Assembly (NCBI GenBank): GCA_014529385.2
Contig: CM043954.1
Location: forward strand, 93,179,247 to 93,243,246
DNA from: Adiantum capillus-veneris
Lineage: Eukaryota > Streptophyta > Polypodiopsida > Polypodiales > Pteridaceae
Length of the DNA stretch: 64,000 nucleotides
Reading direction: 5' to 3'
Of the stretch, positions 35,287-45,756 are shown one piece after another. Under the pieces are notes generated by a model. That model ran no database searches. It had not been told where the DNA came from and was given only the letters and a program-made list of their open reading frames with translations. The stretch's first letter is position 1. The number at the start of each line of letters is the position of its first letter. A program made the position numbers and the translations under genes.

Positions 35287-35739
35287 CACTTACATGTTTG
35301 CAGAAAGAACAGATAGATTCTTCACATAAAGCTCCAGGAGAATGGAGAAGAGCAAAATGATAAGTGGTAGTATAGAGGTGGTGCGAGATTTGTAAAGTGA
35401 TAAATGTGCCAGCTGTAATGATTTCAACTCGCCATAATGACTCTAACACACCACAACTACCCATAATTTAGTTAATGGCTGGAGCGAGATTCGTGGTGAT
35501 AAATGTGTCGACCGTAATGATTTTAACTTGCCATAATGACTCTAACGCAACACAACTACCCATAATTTAGTTAATGGCTGATGTTGTCCTTTCCAATGTG
35601 TCCGATTCAGTCATTCATATGGCTTTTAACTAGATTTCATATAATCGAGAATTTTCATTCTTTCAAAGTGTTTATGCACTTCACAAGATCAAATTGTGAG
35701 GATGGTAAGTGTGAGGCAGATATTATGAGTATGGTAACT

Positions 35740-38700
35740 ATGCCTAAGAGAAGGAAAATTGTGCAGGGTGCACGGGATTCTGGAGCAACATACAAGAGAA
35801 GAGGTAGACCATCAAAGCAGGACAACTTCAATAGGTCAATTGCAAGAGCAGGTAATCAAGAGCATTCTCAAGTAAGTCAAAAGGATGCTGAAGATGTTGA
35901 GGAAAATGGTGGTGCTGAGGAGCTGGTTGATAGTATTGTTCATGACTTGGAGCAAGAAAACGTTGAGAAGGTAGTGGATCAAGTTGCTATTGAGAGAGAG
36001 GAGCAGGGAGCTGATACTCAGAGAACTCAGGAAGATGATCAGAGTGAGGAGGTGGTAGTTGAGAAACATGACCAGGTGACTAAGGGGCAACATGATGATG
36101 AGGTGACTGAAGGGCAACATGATGAGGAGGAGGGGCAACATGATGATGAGGTGACTGCGGGGCAAGATGATGAGGAGGAGGGGCAACATGATGATGAGGT
36201 GACTGAGGGGCAACAAGATGATGAGGTGACAGAAGGCCAGAATATCTCCAATCTTGCAGGGGGGAGAAGAAACAAATTAGAGGTGTTTGGTAAGATCCTT
36301 GAGATCTCTACACCACAGGCATTCCTTGAAAGAATCAGAGTCACATTTTCTGGACCACCCCCTAGGATCCCATTATGCAGGTTACTGTCTAGTGAAGCCA
36401 TTAGAAAAGTAAGCCCTTCCACCGAAAGATCACTCACAAGAAGTTTTTTAAGATGGGAGGATATCTTGAGAGCAACGAAGCCTTTACTGTCTCCATTATT
36501 GATCTAGAGGGGGAGGAGACACCAATCACTCAAGAAAGGATAGATTCTTGGGATGACTGCTGGAAAACAATTAATGAAAGATTTGAGAGGTCCCTTGATT
36601 TAGAGACAGAGTGGGGACCCTACTTGAAAGGAAAGATGGTCCATGTCCTGGATGGCAACAATCGTCTGCATGCATGGATGGAATGCATTAGACAAGGAAT
36701 TCTTTAACTTAATCTCCTTTAAGAACTTTTGTTGTGTTGATTGCACTATTTTAATATAATTGTACAATTATGCAGTACAGCGTTTGAGAACGACCTGTCT
36801 AGACATTGCTCTGTGGTCTGCCACTTTTTGCAGTTTGCAAAGACTGATGTGGGGGAATTAATGTTTTCCTTGGCAAGATTGAACAAGTAAGATGATGTTG
36901 GGCATCTACTATTCTCCTTGAAAATTTTAATTGTTGTCTTGGAGTTATTGATATTCTTTTTTGTTTTAATGCTACAGGATGAACGATTATGCATATCTGC
37001 CAACCACATTTGGAGATAGGTTGTTCCAATTGAGAAGCCTAGGAGAGGCAGACAAGACTACTCTCTTGGATGGTTTGTCTATTGAAGACAGAGCATGGGT
37101 GGAGAAAGAAATGCAGGTTGTTTCATCTCGGGGGAAAAGGAGTTGGTTTACACTCCCTGTGCAAATAATGACATGGTTGCTCTTTAAGGATGAGATGGAA
37201 CAGAAGATTGAAGAGTTGGCTAAGGGAATGGATGAAACTGGTAGGGCCAAGGTGATAAAGAAGATGGAGATTACCTATAGGGGAAAGACCTCCAAGTATG
37301 CAAGGATTGCAGATCCTGCAAATGGAGAGAAGTTTTGGTGTGCTACTCTGTCCTTGCCTTGGCATGAACCGAGTGCGCATATTGCGACTGAAGAGAAACT
37401 CAACATGATTGGAAATGCTTGCATAACAGATGTGGATAAGGCACACATTGTGAAATTGTTAGATAGCTCACAAGTATCAATTCGATCCTTGGAGTGCCTT
37501 CCCAATGACAAAGCTAAAGTTAGGGACTGGCTCCACATGTATTGCTTTTGGTTGCAAGTCAATCAATATGGTCTAGGTCTATTACTAGACATTCAAAATG
37601 CTGATCGAGTAAGGCTGCCATTGGAACATCGATTCAACAACTTTGTCATGCTTTGCCGAAGAAAGTACTTCAATAGAGCATTTCGCGTTGTGGAAGGTGG
37701 CATTAAGTCGACCAATGCCATGAATGAGCAACCCGGATTACACAATGCAACCCGTCGAGTTGTTTATAGGTTTGTTAATTTGTATGGTTTAATTTTTTAG
37801 TCCTCATTAAACTAGTACTCAGTAGTTGGTGTGTGTTTAGATGGCTACTCAAGGAGATTGCACAACACATGCTTGATGAGATGCCCCCCTTGGCAAGTGT
37901 ATGGACATATGCAGATAACCCTACATTCATGTATTCCGATGTGAAGCTTGGAAGGGTAAGCGATGCATTACATTGCATTTTTTATGTTAACTCTTAACGC
38001 ATAGGGAGATTATGCTAAATAATAGTTGTTGATTGTGAAGTCCTTGTCCACCATAGAGAAAGCCAAGTGTCCATGGTGGCTAGACATGGTTAAGAACCAT
38101 GTTCCGGATGAGGAGTTGGAATTATTTCAGCAACATAAAGCAGCCCTTCAACTTACAACTACTACGAATAGTGTCCTGGAAGAGGAGACGACGGTAACTT
38201 CTCAAGTAGTAGCATCCACTGCATCAGTATCATTTCGTAAGACACTTCCTATAAATCTTGGTAGGGAAGTCGTACATAGGGCATTACAAGCAAACAAGGC
38301 TATAGAGGATGGCAAGATGCAAGGGCAACATCAAAGCGCAAGTAGCAGTGGAGGGCTAAGAGAAAATGATGACATAATCAATGAAACATTGGAACCTACA
38401 GGTAGTGTTGATGCCTTTGCTTTGTCTATCTAATATGATCTATGGAGTGTTGTGATTGTTGATACATTTTCTTAAATCTAAAAGCTTTGATTTGTAGGCA
38501 CTATTTACGTTTTCAACATTTCTGTTGAAGAGCTTGTTCATATTATTGAATATCCCCAACAAGCAGAGCAAATGGGGCTTGAGGTGTTAGAGGCCTTCAA
38601 TGTAGTTTGTAGCCAAGGCACTGTGAAGGGCACTCAGCTAGACTTGTGCATAGACCTCATATTTGCAGATTTTCCATCTAACGTGGCTGTCGAGGGATGC

Positions 38701-39591
38701 TTTTGCAATAAAGTTCCGTTTTGGAACAAGATAGTGGATAACTTGTATGACACCACATTTCAGCTTGCACACTCATGCTTGAGTGATATGGGGTTTTTTG
38801 TTTGTTTGTACACCATGGAGGAAGGGGTGAAAGTCGAGCAAGCTGGCAAGCAAAAAGGGTTTAAGATATATCATCGTCAGGTTGTGAGATGCACACCACC
38901 TATTGGAAAGAGGTTGGGACCCATTGTCACACAGGTACAAGTAATTGATTCTTGATTTAATGTGCAATAGAATTTAGTGTGGCATCCTATTCTTTAATGA
39001 CATGTATGACATAAAGCTTTCTATTTGAATAGGTGAATTGCTTGATCTTGTCTGCTTTTGTTCGTTGTTCGACAACTTGTGTGTATCGTATACATCATGA
39101 TCAGTTGCCAGAATTGAAACTTGGTGGTGACCTTCAATTTGGACAGGACCTTATCTTCGATAAGTGAGTTGACTCTATCATTTACTTGTTTATATGCCTA
39201 ATCCATCATTTATATATATATATGCCATTAAAGTAAGTAAAATGTGTATTCAATGTCAGAGTACCTGAAGCAGATTTAGTAAAGAGGAAAGGAAAGCCAT
39301 GGAGGGGTGGTTGTCAAAGAGGTCAAAAGCTTGTGAAGTACATAATCGCACTTTTTAGCCGTCCACAGGATGTAGTCCTTGACATATTTGCTGGCACGGG
39401 TACACTTGGCTTGGCAGCTGGCTTCATGGATAGACATGTCATTATGTTTGAGAGGGATGAGTGCATATATGATCGCTTGTTGAAGCCATTTGGAGTCAAG
39501 GTATGTTAGGAGTAGGTTCATTGAAAATTATAAGTTGATTGACAAGAGGGTATGTATTAAGCAATTGTGTATTTTTTTGCAGATGGATTGA
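35740..39591 (+). CDS. AT-hook / ParB-like / beta-class DNA methyltransferase protein, MULE-borne
   Basis: Exons: 35740-36696 (one -1 frame change at 36444-36450), 36781-36886, 36978-37769, 37841-37955, 38041-38401, 38498-38934, 39033-39163, 39260-39500 and 39583-39591, about 1,050 residues. Nearly all junctions are GT-AG with continuous phase; the first donor reads GA where GT is expected. The N-terminus has a nuclear-localisation-like MPKRRK and an AT-hook (YKRRGRPSKQ), then acidic repeats of the type GQHDDEVTEG. At residues about 230-310 comes a ParB-like domain: RSF..GGYLES and VHVLDGNNRLHAW, the DGxxRL motif. A helical middle part is unassigned. The C-terminal third has motif IV as ADFPSN (about residue 832, DPPY in most relatives), GCQRGQKLVKYII, and motif I VLDIFAGTGTLGLAA (about residue 1006), which binds S-adenosylmethionine. 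The IV-before-I order is that of beta-class N6-adenine/N4-cytosine methyltransferases. The start at 35740 was chosen because it precedes the basic motif; 35725 is also possible. Confidence 0.78.
36070..36240 (+). repeat. In-frame acidic coding repeat
   Basis: GGGCAACATGATGATGAGGTGACT recurs with variation about six times, in 18-39-base steps, encoding GQHDDEVTEG/GQHDEEE. It forms a disordered acidic linker between the AT-hook and the ParB-like domain. Confidence 0.85.
36444..36450 (+). promoter_or_regulatory. T TTT TTA heptamer at a -1 frame change (slippery site or indel)
   Basis: The upstream frame reads AGT TTT TTA and would end shortly after in unrelated sequence, stopping at 36507. Shifting back one base here continues into GGYLESNEAF and the ParB motif. 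T TTT TTA in this phase is the classical -1 slippery heptamer. A lost T in a homopolymer explains it equally well. Confidence 0.45.
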
Positions 39592-39719
39592 TTTTAAAGG
39601 GTCGCAATGTAGTTGAAGATTGGATCCAGCCAAGCTTCACATTTTCTTTTTGCTATTCTCTTAGATGATTGTGCTCAAACTTAGACTCACTGGCAGTGTT
39701 GTAGATTTCTTCAAAACTA
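39592..39719 (+). other. 3' flank of the methyltransferase gene
   Basis: T-rich sequence after the TGA at 39589-39591, probably 3' untranslated region, leading into the tandem array. Confidence 0.4.
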
Positions 39720-42480
39720 CCTTTCTTTTATGGTTGTATAAGAATGGTCGAATATAGTACTCGTGTGTTTGATGGTTGTATAAGAACAGTCGAATATGGT
39801 ACTCGTGTGTTTGATGGGGCTGTTTTTTTGGGATAAAAACGCTAATTCTTTAGGCTGATTTGGGGCTAATCTGGGGCTGTTTTTTTGGGCTAAAATCGCT
39901 AATTTTGTAGGCTGATTTGGTGGCGGATTTGGGGCTGATCTGGGGCTGTTTTTTGGGGCTAAAAACACTAATTCTTTAGGCTGATTTGGTGGCGGATTTG
40001 GGGCTGTTTTTTGGGCTAAAAACGCTAATTCTTTAGGCTGATTTGGTGGCTGATCTTGTCTGGGATGTCGTCTCATGGAGTGCATTGACTACGGATATGC
40101 CCAACATAAGCGAAAAAGGCGAGGAAGCTTAGGGCTGTTTTGAGCATATGCAATGCAAGGACGCCTCTCCAAATGCGATCACCTAATCTTGCATCTTCAC
40201 GGCATATGCCATTACGCAAGACACTAATATGGGCAAAATAGTTCAGATGATATTGTTAGTCAAGGGCTATTAAAAAACGATGTCTTTCTTGGAATTGCCT
40301 TGGTCGACGGGTATGCCAAATGTGCTCTATCTCAGCAAGCACAAAAGGTGGTCGAGGAGTTGCTTGTCAGGGATGTCGTCTCATGGAGTGCACTGATTGC
40401 GGGATATGCCCAACACGAAAAAGGCCAAAAAGCTTTAGGGCTGTTTTTAGCATATGGAATGCGAGGACTTCTCATGGAATGCACTGATTGCGTGATATTC
40501 TCAACACAGGAAAGGCCAAGAATAGGAGCTAAAAACGCTGATTTTTTGGGCTGATTTGATGGATCATTTAGAGGCTAAAAACGCTAAGTTTTAGGGCTGA
40601 TTTGGTGGTTGATTAGGGACTGATCTTGTCTGGATGTCGTCTCATGGAGTGCATTGACTGTGGGATATGCCCAACACGAGAGGGAAAGGCGAGGAAGCTT
40701 AGGACTGTTTTCAGCATATGCAATGCAAGGACGCCTCTCCAAATGCGATCACCTAATCTTGTATCTTCACGGCCGCTATGCCATTACGCAAGACACTAAT
40801 ATGGGCAAAATAGTTCAGATGATATTGTTAGTCAAGGGCTATTGAAAAACGATGTCTTTCTTGGAATTGCCTTGGTCGACGTGTATGCCAAATGTGCTCT
40901 ACCTCAGCAAGCACAAAAGGTGGTCGAGGAGTTGCTTGTCAAGGATGTCGTCTCATGGAGTGCACTAATTGCGGGATATGCCCAACACGAAAAAGGCCAA
41001 AAAGCTTAGGGCTGTTTTTAGCATATGCAATGCGAGGACTTCTCATGGAATGCACTGATTGCGTGATATTCTCAACACAGGAAAGGCCAAGAATAGGAGC
41101 TAAAAACGCTGATTTTCTGGGCTGATTTGATGGATCATTTAGAGGCTAAAAACGTTGAGTTTTAGGGCTGATTTGGTGATTAGGGACCGATCTTGTCTGG
41201 ATGTCGTCTCATGGAGTGCATTGATTGCGGGATAGGCCCAACACGAGAGGGGAAGGCGAGGAAGCTTAGGACTGTTTTCAGCATATGCAATGCAGGGACA
41301 TCTCTCCAAATGCGATCGTCTACGCTTGCATCTTCAAGACATGTGGCATTATGCAAGAGGCTAATATGGGTGAAAGAATTTCGATCATATTGTTAGTCAA
41401 ACATTTCTGAAAAAAGATGTCGTGCTTGGCATTGTCTTGGTCAACATGTAAGCGAAACGTGCTCCACCTCAGCAAGCACCAAAGGTGGTCGAGGAGTTGC
41501 TTGTCAGGTATGTCATCTCATGTAGTGCACTAATTGCGAGATATGCCCAACACGGGAAAGTCCAAAACTAGGAGCTAAAAATGCTGTAATTTTGGGCTGA
41601 TTTGATGGCGGATTGGGGCTGATCTGGGGCTGATTTTTTGGGCTAAAAACACAAATTTTTTAGGTTGATTTGGTAGCTGATTTGGGGCGATGTGGGGCTG
41701 TTTTCTTGGTCTAAAAACGCTAATTTTTTAGGCTGATTTGGTGGCGGATTTGGGGCTGATCTGGGGCTGTTTTTTTGGGCTAAAAACGCTAATTCTTTAG
41801 GCTGATTTGGGGCTGATCTTGTCTGGGATGTCGTCTCATGGAGTGCATTGACTACGGATATGCCCAACATAAGCGAAAAAGGCGAGGAAGCTTAGGGCTG
41901 TTTTGAGCATATGCAATGCAAGGACGCCTCTCCAAATGCGATCACCTAATCTTGCATCTTCACGGCCGCTATGCCATTACGCAAGACACTAATATGGGCA
42001 AAATAGTTCAGATGATATTGTTAGTCAAGGGCTATTGAAAAACGATGTCTTTCTTGGAATTGCCTTGGTCGACGTGTATGCCAAATGTGCTCTACCTCTG
42101 CAAGCACAAAAGGTGGTCGAGGAGTTGCTTGTCAAGTATGTCGTCTCATGGAGTGCACTGACTACAACATATGCCCAACACGGGAAAGGCCAAAAAGCTT
42201 AGGGTTGTTTTTAGCATATGCACTGCGAGGACATCTCTCCAAATGCGGTCACCTATGCTTGCATTTGAAGGACATGTGGCATTATACAAGAGGCTATTAT
42301 GGGTGAAAGAATTCCAATGATATAGTTAGTCATGCATTACTGAAAAACGATGTCATGCTTGGCATTGCCTTGCTCAACTAATATGGGCGAAATAATTCAG
42401 ATGATATTGTTAGTCAAGGGCTATTGACAAACGATTTAGTGCTTGGCATTGCCTTGGTTGACATGTATGCCAAATACGCT
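39720..42480 (+). repeat. Higher-order tandem array derived from a PPR gene
   Basis: GATGTCGTCTCATGGAGTGCA or close variants occur at about 40064, 40373, 40634, 40943, 41200, 41508, 41828 and 42138, giving alternating spacings of about 310 and 260 bases. Translated pieces read LVDMYAKCAL-QQAQKVVEELLV, DVVSWSALIAGYAQHEKGQKAL and CHYA-DTNMG, matching consecutive pentatricopeptide repeats (PPR proteins bind organelle RNA). Between PPR blocks lies a simple GGCTGATTTGGGGCTGAT / GGGCTAAAAACGCTAAT motif. Frames are broken everywhere, so no protein is made. It sits entirely within the MULE, between the methyltransferase gene and the right end. Confidence 0.8.
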
Positions 42481-42729
42481 CTATGAAAATGTTATATAAT
42501 GGACTTGGGAGTTGGTTGACTCTCTTACAGTGTTTTATGGCTCTCTAGCTTTTATAGACATGTAGAATGTCTTACTCTATTTAACTCATGAGCAATATAT
42601 AGGTTTCTCACCAAACTTGCCATCTCCCTCCAACTAGGATTTTTTGTGCATGCCGCTCGCTCCTATTGCACTTAGATTCTTGATGGTAATAGTTGCTCGC
42701 TCTCATGGGCTCGCTCAACGGCCACCCCC
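42481..42729. other. MULE right subterminal region and terminal inverted repeat
   Basis: The last ~90 bases, complemented, carry GAGCGAGCCCATGAGAGCGAGC and a further GGAGCGAGCGG, matching the motif-rich left end. The terminal bases GGGGGTGG differ from the left GAGTGCAT, so the inverted repeat is imperfect. Confidence 0.55.
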
Positions 42730-42738
42730 CTTCTGTCC
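42730..42738. repeat. MULE target-site duplication, right copy
   Basis: CTTCTGTCC, eight of nine bases identical to 29893-29901. Confidence 0.88.
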
Positions 42739-43870
42739 AAAATCCATCATGCAACTCAGCATTTGACAACATGCTTCTGACCTTCTCTTGTATGGTCCTA
42801 TTCATACGTTCTGCAACTCCATTCTGTGAAGGATTATATGGTGCAGTAAGTTCCCGATTAATCCCTTTTGTTTCACAAAAGTCTTGAAAAGCTTTGGAAA
42901 CGTACTCTCCACCATTGTCAGTTCTCAAGCACTTCAGCTTCTGACCACTCTGATTCTCCACAAGCTGCAAGAATGTCTTAAAGACCTTGAGCACCTCATC
43001 CTTGTGCTTCAAGAAGTAAACCCATACTTTGCGAGAATAGTCATCTATGAATGTACAAAAGTACGCTGCTCCCCCTAGTGACCAACTAGGCATTGGTCCG
43101 CATAGATCATTGTGCACAAGAGCTAACCGTTCGTCCCTACGATTCCTCTTTGATCTGTGTGGTTCCCGTGTTTGCTTACCATAAACACAATGCTCACAAA
43201 ACTCGAAATCTTGAAATGAAAAGCCAGGTAAATAACCATAATGAGAAAGTATTTTCATTCCTCTTTTTGACATATGTCCCAGCCTACGATGCCACAGTGA
43301 CACACTTGGCTGCTCAATCACATTAATTACATGGTTTTTAACCTCTGAAACATGTAAAGTGTACAGAGTTCCTGACTTGCTGCCATGTGCTACAGTCATC
43401 GAACCTTTGGAGATCTTCCAAGCGTTGTTCCCAAAAACTGTCACATAACCCACATCATCCAACTTTCCTGTACTGATCAAGCTCTTTCGGATTGCTGGAA
43501 CATGTCTGACATTCTTGAGCCATAAAGAAGAGCCATTCTGAAACTTCAACTGCACATCTCCCACTCCAAGTATGTCACAATCCTGCTCATTGCCAAGTTT
43601 GACATAATCTTTAGTAGTCACATATGATGTAAACCACTCTTTGTGCGGAGAAACATGTAAAGATGCCCATGAGTCGATAATCCAATCACTCATAGCATGT
43701 CCATCCTCTGCAGTCAAGAAAATAGAATCAAGATTGCTTGTGAGGAAGATGTCACCAGCTGCTATACCAGAATCACTGTCTGAACCAGATCGTGTGACAT
43801 TCACCTCTTCAATCTTCACTAAACTCTTCTTTTCATCTTGCTCAGAACTCTTTGTTTTGTTTTTTTCTTG
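42731..43870 (-). pseudogene. Copia-1 protease, pre-integrase and integrase core
   Basis: The - strand frame gives an aspartic-protease-like region whose catalytic DSG/DTG is WIIDSWASLHVS, so the Gly is replaced by Trp. The GAG pre-integrase domain follows (LWHRRLGHMSKRGMKIL, CEHCVYGKQ). Then comes the integrase core with HNDLCGP, LRTDNGGEY and PSQNGVAERMNRT, which carry the D-D-E catalytic triad. The frame ends at the MULE boundary after FWTE and resumes on the other side at 29892. Confidence 0.9.
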
Positions 43871-44628
43871 TTTCCACTTCGTACAGTCTCTCTTCATGTG
43901 ACCCTTCTTGCCACAATGGTAGCATTCTATGTCATCTTTTGACTTCGAGTCACGAGACTTACTTCGGTTTTGTGCCTTCTTACCCTTCTTCTCTTTAGAC
44001 TATTGTCTCCCTCGAACGACCAAAGTACTATTGCCTTTGCCTTTGTCAATGTTCTTCATGTTCACTTCCTCTGTGAGCAAGCTGCCTTCTACATTGGCAC
44101 TTGTAAGACCTTCTGGCGCGACAGAATTACTTAATGCTGTACGAAAAGTATCCCAATTGTCTGGCAAAGTGATTAAGAGAAACATAGCCTTCACTGAATC
44201 TGGAAAGACTATCTCCTGTGCTGTTAACTGGCTGAAAATTGTGTGAAATTCATTGAGATGATTTGACATGGCTGTCCCTTCCTTCATCTTCAAATCCACC
44301 AATTTCTTGAGCCAGTAAATCTGAGAAGCAGCACTTTGTTTCTCGTACATGCCACATAGCTTTTTCCATATGCCATATGCTGAAGTCTCTTTTGCTACGT
44401 TGAAGTAAACATTTTCTGCCAGTGTCAGCATGATTGTGGAACAAGCTAACTCGTCAAGCTCTTCCCACTCATCTTCAGCCATACCTTCTTGTCTCTCCAC
44501 TTTGAGCTTTAGTGGCTTCACTTGTTTTTTCTGCACCAAAACCTACCAAATCTTCTTCTTCCAGAATGGAAAGTTTGTGCATCCAGCTTTTTTATGTTGT
44601 AAAGAGTCTCACTTTTAGAAGATGCCAT
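43871..44628 (-). pseudogene. Copia-1 gag
   Basis: The start is ATG at 44626-44628 (MASSKSETLYNIKKL). A frame shift near 44560 precedes the UBN2-type gag domain (ACSTIMLTLAENVYFNV, AYGIWKKLCGMYEKQ, LITLPDNWDTF). A TAG at 43998-44000 interrupts before the zinc knuckle CYHCGKKGHMKRDC (about 43885-43925), which binds genomic RNA. Confidence 0.88.
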
Positions 44629-45756
44629 ATCTGCCAAACTGTTTACTTCTGGGAAAAATCCGGCAGAGTTTCCCCTGTAAACTGGTCTCTATACACAATA
44701 AACAAGCTGTAAACAACAAGTTGAATACCTCTCCTCAGGAACTGTCAGTATTTTGAAAAATTTTGACAGAGTCTCCCCTGTAAACTGAGCTCTGGGAACC
44801 AAAAGATAGCTCAAAAACAATCATAAATAGCTGACCAGTGACAAATCTAAAAATCTATGTAATATGCTGTCCTGTAAGCATACGCTGTCTCCTGTCTGGG
44901 CGATCACAGAACCTGTATCTGTCTCAAGACTGAACCCTGAACAATGCCTCAATGGCCTGACGCATAAGATGCAATCCACTGTCTACACAAAGTCATACAT
45001 CCTATGGGATAAAAGTCACCGAAGAGGATGCGTGTAGAGGGGAACTCCAGCAACCTAATCCACTGTCTACACAAAGTCATACATCCTATGGGATAAAAGT
45101 CACCGAAGAGGATGCGTGTAGAGGGGAACTCCAGCAACCTAATCCACCTCACACTGGGTAACCCAACCCCAGTGCTTGGCTTCAAAAAACCTCACATATG
45201 GCTCAGCAAACTGCCTAGAACTAGCATACATCCTACAATAGACCAATCACTGTCCTATGACCGCTGCGACGATCTGTGTGCTAGCATGACTCACAACTAG
45301 CAGACCCACAATCACAGTACATCAATCTGCAATACATGCCAGTGGTGTCAAGCCGTCGTATGGCCACACCTCCCCTGGAACCTGGCAAGCACAAGAAGTA
45401 GCAATGCAGACTGCAATATATATATATCTGAGGATATATATGTGTACCTGGTCTATAGATGATGCTTTGAAGACGAATGAGTGATGTATGTCGATACCGA
45501 TATTGATGCCGACCACCTCCTGCTTGCCACAAGACGGGTTTCTTTGCGGCTGAAACCTATCTTCTGATATAGTGCTCACAACGAAATTCTGAGGGCATAA
45601 ACAGCTTCGAAAGGGGGGTAAAACTACATGTCACCTGTTGCAAATACTCCCAGAACACCGAGTATGAATTTCCAAGCTCCGGATCCAGAATCTGCCTGAA
45701 AAGTGCGCGCGCGCGCGATTACGCAAAACCGCACTAAACCAAGCTCTGATACCAAT
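44629..45756 (-). promoter_or_regulatory. Copia-1 leader with primer-binding site and 84-bp duplication
   Basis: Positions 45743-45754 read on the - strand TGGTATCAGAGC, the initiator-Met-tRNA primer-binding site, two bases from the 5' LTR. An 84-bp unit (44973-45056, repeated 45057-45140) is tandemly duplicated within the leader. No conserved ORF is seen. Confidence 0.85.

Larger units (their letters stand above)
34167..35739. promoter_or_regulatory. Intergenic region between the divergent MULE genes
   Basis: Both genes should start here. It holds two diverged copies of a ~141-bp AT-rich unit starting GTTAAYAATTTCACA at 34272 and 34413, a GA microsatellite (35009-35071) and a pure CA microsatellite (35201-35283). 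It also has a direct repeat around TAATGATTT-AACT-GCCATAATGACTCTAAC at about 35416 and 35515. Some of it may be intron or 5' untranslated sequence. No TATA element can be chosen safely. Confidence 0.5.
29902..42729. mobile_element. Mutator-like DNA transposon carrying a transposase and a ParB-DNA methyltransferase gene
   Basis: The 12.8-kb insertion in Copia-1 integrase has a 9-bp target duplication and ends that, read inwards, share a degenerate terminal inverted repeat around GAGCGAGCC (left 29915-29923; right, complement of 42707-42715). Several further GAGCGAGC-like motifs lie near each end. Inside are a - strand MULE transposase gene (30726-34166), a divergent + strand multi-exon gene for a ParB-like/DNA methyltransferase protein (35740-39591) and a PPR-derived tandem array (39720-42480). 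Boundaries are supported by restoration of the Copia frame. The terminal inverted repeats are weak, so the family assignment rests mostly on transposase and duplication length. Confidence 0.82.

Noticed and set aside
35105-35464. Long open frames across the CA and GA microsatellites (also at 22738, 30082, 56386)
   Set aside because: Dinucleotide repeats have no stops in several frames; the products are Val-Cys, Thr-His, Ser-Leu or Arg-Glu runs.
36408-36452. A 45-bp intron (GTAAGC...TTTTTTAAG) as explanation of the frame change at 36444
   Set aside because: Too short for a plant intron, and it would remove conserved-looking ParB residues (SLTRSF).
35740-39591. Bacterial or phage contamination as the source of the ParB-methyltransferase gene
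   Set aside because: The coding sequence is split by several introns with GT-AG ends and matched phase, and lies within a transposon flanked by plant retroelement sequence.
40300-41396. An expressed PPR protein gene
   Set aside because: No frame holds more than about two PPR motifs, and the same blocks recur as a tandem array with stops in each unit.
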